From NCBI RefSeq assembly GCF_040412425.1, contig NC_089788.1, forward strand, positions 65,631,220 to 65,695,219: 64,000 nt of DNA. Reading direction: 5' to 3'. Position 1 is the stretch's first letter. Each line of letters opens with the position of its first letter. The position numbers and the translations under genes are program-made. Positions 56,440 to 64,000 of the stretch are shown piece after piece. The notes beneath the pieces were generated by a model. The model was not told where the DNA came from and did no database searches. It was given only the letters and a program-made list of their open reading frames with translations. Origin of the DNA: Macrobrachium rosenbergii. Lineage: Eukaryota > Arthropoda > Malacostraca > Decapoda > Palaemonidae.

Positions 56440-57104
56440 ATAATAGAAAAATAACTAGTATATAAACGTATCATTTAATAATATATATATGAAAACAATA
56501 ATAATAGATAAAATTAGAAAATATGGCAGCACCAGAAAGAATGGAAATTATGATAATAAGTATTGCAAAAATTATCATTAACACTATCAGTATTATAATT
56601 ATTATTACCTCTTTTCGCTTTGGAAATTTATAATCTTTTACACCAACCAGCATATAAATAATTTTTATGGCGTTTATCCTTGCTTTAGGGCTGGCAGAAA
56701 ATCACAGTTCCTTCAAAGTAATTTACTTTCTTTTCTCCGTACTCACAGAAGTTTCCACAAATATCCTTAAAATGATTTTTGAAACTTAGATTTCGTTGCC
56801 TATCCCATCTATGTAGTCTGCGCCATAGATTTTCTCGTCTCTTTCCTCATATTGGCCTGTTTTGTTATTTTAAGGACAAGGTTCACATTATTACTGTAAA
56901 AGTTGCAATAAATGTCTAGGGTTCACGTAAAATACTTTGGTTGTTGAAGTACATTGTTTCGAGTCTTGGTTGAATATCTGGGGCTTTAAGAGCAAGAGCC
57001 TGTGTTGGCACAAGGCCAGTTTAATGTCAAAAACAAGATTCAAAAATTGTTAAGTATGTAATTTCTGCGGTCAGAAAAGATTAATCGGGGAGATAAAGTA
57101 ACAG

Positions 57105-57108
<4 letters not shown>
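56439..57108. other. AT-rich DNA, nothing recognised
   Basis: No open frame or repeat family supported; ATT/AAT-rich patch near 56495-56620. Confidence 0.45.

Positions 57109-57153
<45 letters not shown>
57109..57153. repeat. (CT)n microsatellite
   Basis: About 45 bp, directly abutting the SINE-like element at 57154. Confidence 0.97.
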
Positions 57154-57155
<2 letters not shown>

Positions 57156-57318
57156 CGCAGTATAAACACGCGGCTCACGACCAAGAAACCCACGTTTGAT
57201 CCCCTGGACCGGGCTAGGAGTGGAACGTTATGGGCGCATTTCTCTAAAACTCTGATATGATACCTCCGGTCTTAGCAATAAATACCTAGGTTTCGTTGAA
57301 TGTTGAGGATCGCAACTG
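57154..57318 (+). mobile_element. Probable tRNA-derived SINE
   Basis: The head GGCGCAGTATAAACACGCGG, GCTCACGACCAAGAAACCCA, then CGTTTGATCCCC (box-B-like, degenerate) has the order of a tRNA. The tail GGGCGCATTTCTC, AGCAATAAATACCTAGG, TTGAATGTTGAGGATCGCAA resembles a conserved arthropod SINE tail that I recall. Box A is weak. Confidence 0.5.
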
Positions 57319-57474
57319 GAGTTCTCAAAGAGAAAGATGAAACAGCAAAAACAACGGAAGTGACGGAAAGCAAAGAAAGTGTTGCGCTGATACGTTCTGC
57401 GAACGGAAATGTGCCGTAAAGATAGTTAGTGAAAAGATGGTGAAATTGTACCTTTGCATGTTGCAGTAGGTTAA

Positions 57475-57903
<429 letters not shown>

Positions 57904-57939
57904 TTTATATATTCATCACGTTCCATATTTTCGTGATTC

Positions 57940-57943
<4 letters not shown>

Positions 57944-58011
<68 letters not shown>

Positions 58012-58028
58012 GTATATATATATATATT
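57944..58028. repeat. (AT)n microsatellite
   Basis: About 85 bp of AT with two GT interruptions near the right end. Confidence 0.97.
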
Positions 58029-58565
58029 CATAAGGCCGTTTCCCTCGCCACCGAGTGACGTCACAGAAAAAACAACCCAACAATCGGTGCCACGCTAATT
58101 CTCAATTTCATGATTGAAGGATTGACTCCCGGTGAAGAAAATTTGCGCAACATCCTCTACTTAATGGTTCATTAGGAGTTCCTCGTCACCTTCCCTCCCC
58201 CCTCACCCTGCATACCCTTCCCCTCCCACCTAATACCCGTCCCCCCTCACCCCCATAACCTCCTTGCAACCGTCACGTGCACCTCTATATCTCACATGGT
58301 TACACCGCTTCTCCTTTCCTCCCTACACTTCATTCATTGCATCCCGCCAGGAACTTGTGGGTCTTCCGTTTCTCTTTCCTTCCAAACCTCCATTGCGCAC
58401 ACTTCTCCACACCCTTTCCGTCTTCCCGTTCTTCCACGTTAGCGAACACTTTGAAAATACTGGTCCATTTTGTAAACTCAGCCTACTTTCTGTTTTTTGT
58501 TTTTTTTAAGCTCTCTTTACACAGCCTCTTGTTTTTCATTATCATTAAGTGTTTACAGTTCACGT
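58029..58565. other. Unassigned, pyrimidine-rich stretch
   Basis: C/T-rich plus strand (about 58180-58420), open frames without motif; nothing supported. Confidence 0.45.
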
Positions 58566-58567
58566 CC

Positions 58568-58627
<60 letters not shown>
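58566..58627. repeat. (GT)n(AT)n microsatellite
   Basis: GT at 58566-58580, AT at 58581-58627. Confidence 0.97.
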
Positions 58628-58629
<2 letters not shown>

Positions 58630-58689
58630 GTCTGTATATGTATGTATACACATGCATACATAATGCATACATAAACGCTGAGCTGTTGC

Positions 58690-59040
58690 TGTTGCCTCTT
58701 ATTCGGGTTTGGTCTAGAAAAGTGACAGACAGAAGTCAGTGCCATATTCATCCTTCAACATCAACATGGAAACTTCCACATTCTCACAAAGTCCTGTACC
58801 TAACATTCTCTCCAAGCTTTCCAAGTTTTGCCTCTGTAGACAGCCTTCTTTTATTCACTGCCTTCCTTGCTTTACCTACTTCGTTATTCACCTGTTCTTC
58901 GTATTTTACCGTCACACTTATAATTTGCTCCAAAATACTTGTATGAGTATGTCACTACCCATCTTCTTCCATTCATACTAACGTAAGTCTCAATATCTTT
59001 CTGATTTGTACTTAAGTTTCATTGTCTTGGTATTATTTAC
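58690..59040 (-). pseudogene. Degenerate non-LTR retrotransposon fragment
   Basis: Minus strand reads SMNGRRWVVTYSYKYFGANY and KCDGKI, following the RTE/Jockey-like pattern NGERLEVVxxYRYLGVxIxxDGK that lies after the RT catalytic motif. Downstream frame KKAVYRG/SEA remnants fit the same family. Confidence 0.5.
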
Positions 59041-59308
59041 AAGCTCTGTGGTGTAGCTGGAACTTCAAAAGTTCAAGCGAAGATGCGATGCAATACTACC
59101 ATAATACAATTCTCTTTTCATTTTAACAGTTTACTTACATTTTTATCGATTTATTTATTAATATGTTAATTTTTTTCAATTTGTGATCTCTTTTCTCTGT
59201 ATTTCCCATTACCACCTGTTGCTTCGTTCTAATAAACACCATACTCTTTGGAAGGTTGAATTTCAAATCAATGGCCCCTGTGTGCTTGATCCATTATGGA
59301 TAAGGTTC

Positions 59309-59311
59309 ATC

Positions 59312-59352
<41 letters not shown>

Positions 59353-59381
59353 CCTAGACCTAATTTCACACCCAACTAGGA

Positions 59382-59420
<39 letters not shown>

Positions 59421-59453
59421 CCTAGGCCTAATTTTACACCCAACTAGGAAATA

Positions 59454-59484
<31 letters not shown>

Positions 59485-59508
59485 CCTAGACCTAAATTTA
59501 CACCCAAC

Positions 59509-59542
<34 letters not shown>

Positions 59543-59575
59543 GTCCTAGACCTAATTTTACACCCAACTAGGAAC
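59309..59575. repeat. Higher-order repeat: (AAT)n plus 31-bp spacer, four copies
   Basis: Four (AAT)n blocks alternate with a conserved spacer CCTAGACCTAATTTTACACC CAACTAGGAA (small variations; the third lacks the end). Period about 60-75 bp. Confidence 0.95.
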
Positions 59576-60370
59576 TCTTTCGTTATGTATTATGTGGCGT
59601 TCTTCCCCTTTCTCATTGATCTTTCCATACACCCTTTAGGGTGTATCCAATTGTGTTTATTTCGACTAAATATTCTTGTTTACTCACACCACAACATCCA
59701 TACACCATTTCCTGTTCTACCTTGCCACTGTACTTTAAAAGAATTTCTTATCTTCCTCCCCCTTGACCTCTCGTGGACCTCTTAAATTCCCCATAATTTT
59801 CTTGCAAGTTCTGTATCTTGAATGCTACCCTATTATTGATCAGCCTTTGTCTAATATGAGTATGCTTTTCTCACTTTCTTCCCTTTAAAGTCACTAAACT
59901 TGTTTTAAGACGCATTGCTATATTCTCTGCCCTATTTATTCAAAGAATGATTATACACACCAAGAAATTTATATATTCCTCATTTTACCATTGTTTCATG
60001 TTTACTCCTACATGAACTCGACCGTCATCTTTTTATCAAGCGCACTTCGAGGCATTCGTCTGTTTTAACCACAAATTTCAACAACAGAGACCCATTCAGA
60101 ACGCATCACTTAGCTTTGCATTTAGATCAGGTATGGGCATCCGTTTAATGGGGCAGCCGTTTTTAACCATCGGAAGTTGCATTGTAATGTTACCAAGTGA
60201 CCTTGGGTAGCACGATGTTTTCAATGATATTGGTATGCATCAAGTGTCAATGCCAGACTGCATGTATAAAATTACTAATACACACAGGCACACACACATA
60301 CAGTCACTATAAAATAAAATCATAATAATAATTTTTCCTAATTTTTATTCCCAAGAAGCACTATTTTTTA

Positions 60371-60371
<1 letters not shown>
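59576..60371. other. Intergenic DNA, nothing firmly recognised
   Basis: The minus strand 59580-59830 is fairly open without a motif I can name; it may belong to the retrotransposon fragment at 58.7-59.0 kb. Confidence 0.35.

Positions 60372-60462
<91 letters not shown>
60372..60462. repeat. (AT)n microsatellite
   Basis: About 90 bp pure AT. Confidence 0.98.
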
Positions 60463-60468
<6 letters not shown>

Positions 60469-60754
60469 TATATATGCACTAAAAATATCGTTACTTGGGA
60501 AAAAATTAAAGTAAAATTATTAATAGGATTTTATCAATATTTCTAAAAAGATCTAAAATTTATATTATCCCCTTCCAGAACTTCATAAGTAGAAGCCTCA
60601 AGAGAAACTTTTTATTTTGACTATTTCATAGCTCAGCCGTGAAGCGTTCTTATTCTTCGTTTCCTCTACACATTCGTAGAGCAGCCTCATGTTTTCTCCT
60701 TTATCCTTCTCCACGGGGTAATTTAAATCATAAAAGCTAATCCCTTTCTACATT

Positions 60755-60789
60755 ATATCTCTTCTACACTAGAGGTGTAGAAGAGATAT
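60755..60789. repeat. Perfect hairpin, 15-bp stem
   Basis: ATATCTCTTCTACAC, loop TAGAG, GTGTAGAAGAGATAT. Confidence 0.9.
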
Positions 60790-60954
60790 CTTGCCCAGTT
60801 AATTCTAGTCCATTTATTTTCGACATGCCTCTTGCCACACATTACATATGCGTACCGCCCAGTTACACGTAGACTTCACAGCAATGTGGTCAAGAGTTCT
60901 GTCCCTTTGAGCTAGCGATTTTTTTTTGTTTGTGGGGCGGGATGATGTCTGTTT

Positions 60955-61365
60955 GTCTACCTGCTGAGTCATCAGTAGCCACTGTCTGGCTCTCCTAAGT
61001 CCTTCATCCCAGCTTTGGTGGAGAGTGGGCTTGGGGCGCTGATGATATTCGTATATGTTCAGTCTCTAGTCTAGGTCATTGTGTGTCGGTATAATTTCTG
61101 GTCCCTTGTCCCTGCCACTCATGAGCGATTTTTAAACCTTTAAACCGTGTCCACATCCTTCTAAACCCTCCTTATTTTTATTCTGTTGGCCTTTGGTCCT
61201 CATTATAAACCACTGGCTGCTTACAGGAGGCTGCCAAAGTTGGTTGCAAGTGGTGGAAACCTTTGGGATTTTACTACAAGACTGGAGCATGAAACCTTTG
61301 TCCAGTAGAGCCTTATACTCGGGCTTGAGACTGGCTTATGTGTATCACTCCCATGGCTAGAGTTC
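60955..61365 (+). repeat. Probable interspersed repeat
   Basis: Blocks such as CTGCTGAGTCATCAGTAGCC, GGTGGAGAGTGGGCTTGGGG, GTTCAGTCTCTAG, CTCATGAGCGATTTTTAAAC match a repeat I recall from decapod sequences. Single copy here, so this rests on memory. Confidence 0.4.
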
Positions 61366-61937
61366 CAAGATCAATCTCAGTTTGTTAAAAGGGGTTTTGT
61401 GATATTATTGTATTTCAGCAGGAAAGATATTTGGGAAAATATACTTCAAGCAGGTAACTCAGCTCTGCTTCAATTTAATTATGAGTTTTCTTTAATCCTA
61501 CGATATTGAGTTTAATGTGCATATATATTTTTTGCGTGTTTGTGCGTGTGTACGTAATGAAGATAATCTGTGCTTAACAATCACAAAATCTTATACTAGA
61601 AAAGGCAGAGCACTATAATATACTTGATATATAATATAATAAAAGATCATATTTTTGACGGGAGAGATACACTAAATGTCTATTAATGATAAAAAACAGA
61701 AATCATTTTTAATGTTCTTATATGAATAAAAACTATTCAGGACTTTAATGCGTATGTGCATGAATAAAAGTAAATTACGTATAGATAACATCTCAGTGAA
61801 CGCTGCATAAAACTAAGTATTTTTTTGTTTCTTTATGATTTGTTTGTAGATTACGTGAATGAAATTTTGTCACTAGGCCTGCTATTAGCGATGATGATAG
61901 TTTCATCGTATCGACGAAAATTTACCTTAGTCATTAT

Positions 61938-61939
<2 letters not shown>
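61366..61939. other. AT-rich DNA, nothing recognised
   Basis: No supported feature. Confidence 0.45.
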
Positions 61940-63450
<1,511 letters not shown>

Positions 63451-63522
<72 letters not shown>

Positions 63523-63605
63523 ATACACACATACACATACATACATACATACATACACATACATACATACATACATACATACATACACATATATATATAT
63601 ATATT

Positions 63606-63671
<66 letters not shown>
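63451..63671. repeat. Compound (AT)n-(CATA)n-(AT)n-(GT)n microsatellite
   Basis: AT 63451-63512, CATA/CACATA variants 63513-63590, AT 63591-63630, GT 63631-63671. Overlapping Tyr/Ile/Cys/Val frames are artefacts. Confidence 0.98.
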
Positions 63672-63672
<1 letters not shown>

Positions 63673-64000
63673 GCAGATAGGTAGGCCACAGGGTCCAGAT
63701 AGGTTGACCACTGACCCAGGATTGTCTTCTTCCATCCTTCATGTTTATCTCAGAAGTATGTTGTCTCTGGCATCGGATTTCCAAGATCCTTGGAAATATT
63801 CATTGTATGTTCGTCGGATTAAGGCGGATTCTATCATATGACCTTTGAACCGACAGCTGCTCTTGAAAACAAAGAGCGACAGATTCCAGGAGACCTGTTA
63901 ATTCGAATTATCTTTCGACATATACCTGTATAGTTGGAATCAAGTGGACGTAATATGACTTAAAACCTGTTACTCGTATGAATACATATTGTAATACAAG
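63672..64000. other. Unassigned right edge
   Basis: No motif recognised on either strand. Confidence 0.45.

Overview
The window looks like nuclear DNA of a decapod crustacean (shrimp, prawn, crayfish or crab). The evidence is intron-rich genes with GT/AG splice sites, very dense (AT)n and (CT)n microsatellites, and several interspersed repeats that I recall as typical of decapod genomes. No prokaryotic operon, rRNA gene or CRISPR array is present. Only two host genes can be supported. The rest is transposable-element debris, simple repeats and featureless AT-rich intergenic or intronic DNA.

Left part (1-17.7 kb, + strand): the last four coding exons of a deoxyribonuclease II (DNase II) gene lie at 2922-3119, 3328-3433, 16222-16354 and 16828-16938; its N-terminal exons are outside the window. 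The 12.8-kb intron between the second and third of these exons is mostly two adjacent DIRS-type tyrosine-recombinase retrotransposons (A, about 3440-8685; B, about 8686-15107). Both have inverted terminal repeats and an internal complementary region built from the two outer ends. Both carry disabled gag, RT/RNase H and recombinase reading frames. An older, broken DIRS copy of another family fills 1-1940, in the intron upstream.

Middle (17.7-43.1 kb): no host gene recognised. It holds a 49-50 bp minisatellite, tRNA-like SINEs, four TA-flanked MITEs with CAG..CTG ends, a degenerate Tigger/pogo transposase, several degenerate non-LTR reverse-transcriptase fragments, two more DIRS remnants, a hAT element with an 8-bp target duplication and a frameshifted transposase, and a long foldback hairpin.

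Right-centre (43.1-51.3 kb, - strand): a complete S-adenosylmethionine synthetase gene, 408 codons in seven coding positions. The fourth coding exon exists as two non-identical versions (48234-48346 and 47402-47514), each 113 nt and in the same phase. They look like mutually exclusive cassette exons covering the mobile loop over the active site. A TATA box and a CACGTG E-box lie just upstream of the start codon.

Right end (51.3-64 kb): upstream of that gene, a desert of long (CT)n, (AT)n, (GT)n and (AAT)n arrays, interspersed repeats and a second foldback hairpin related to the one at 38.3 kb, here embedded directly in (AT)n arrays.

All assignments come from reading the sequence and recalled family motifs. 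No database search was run.
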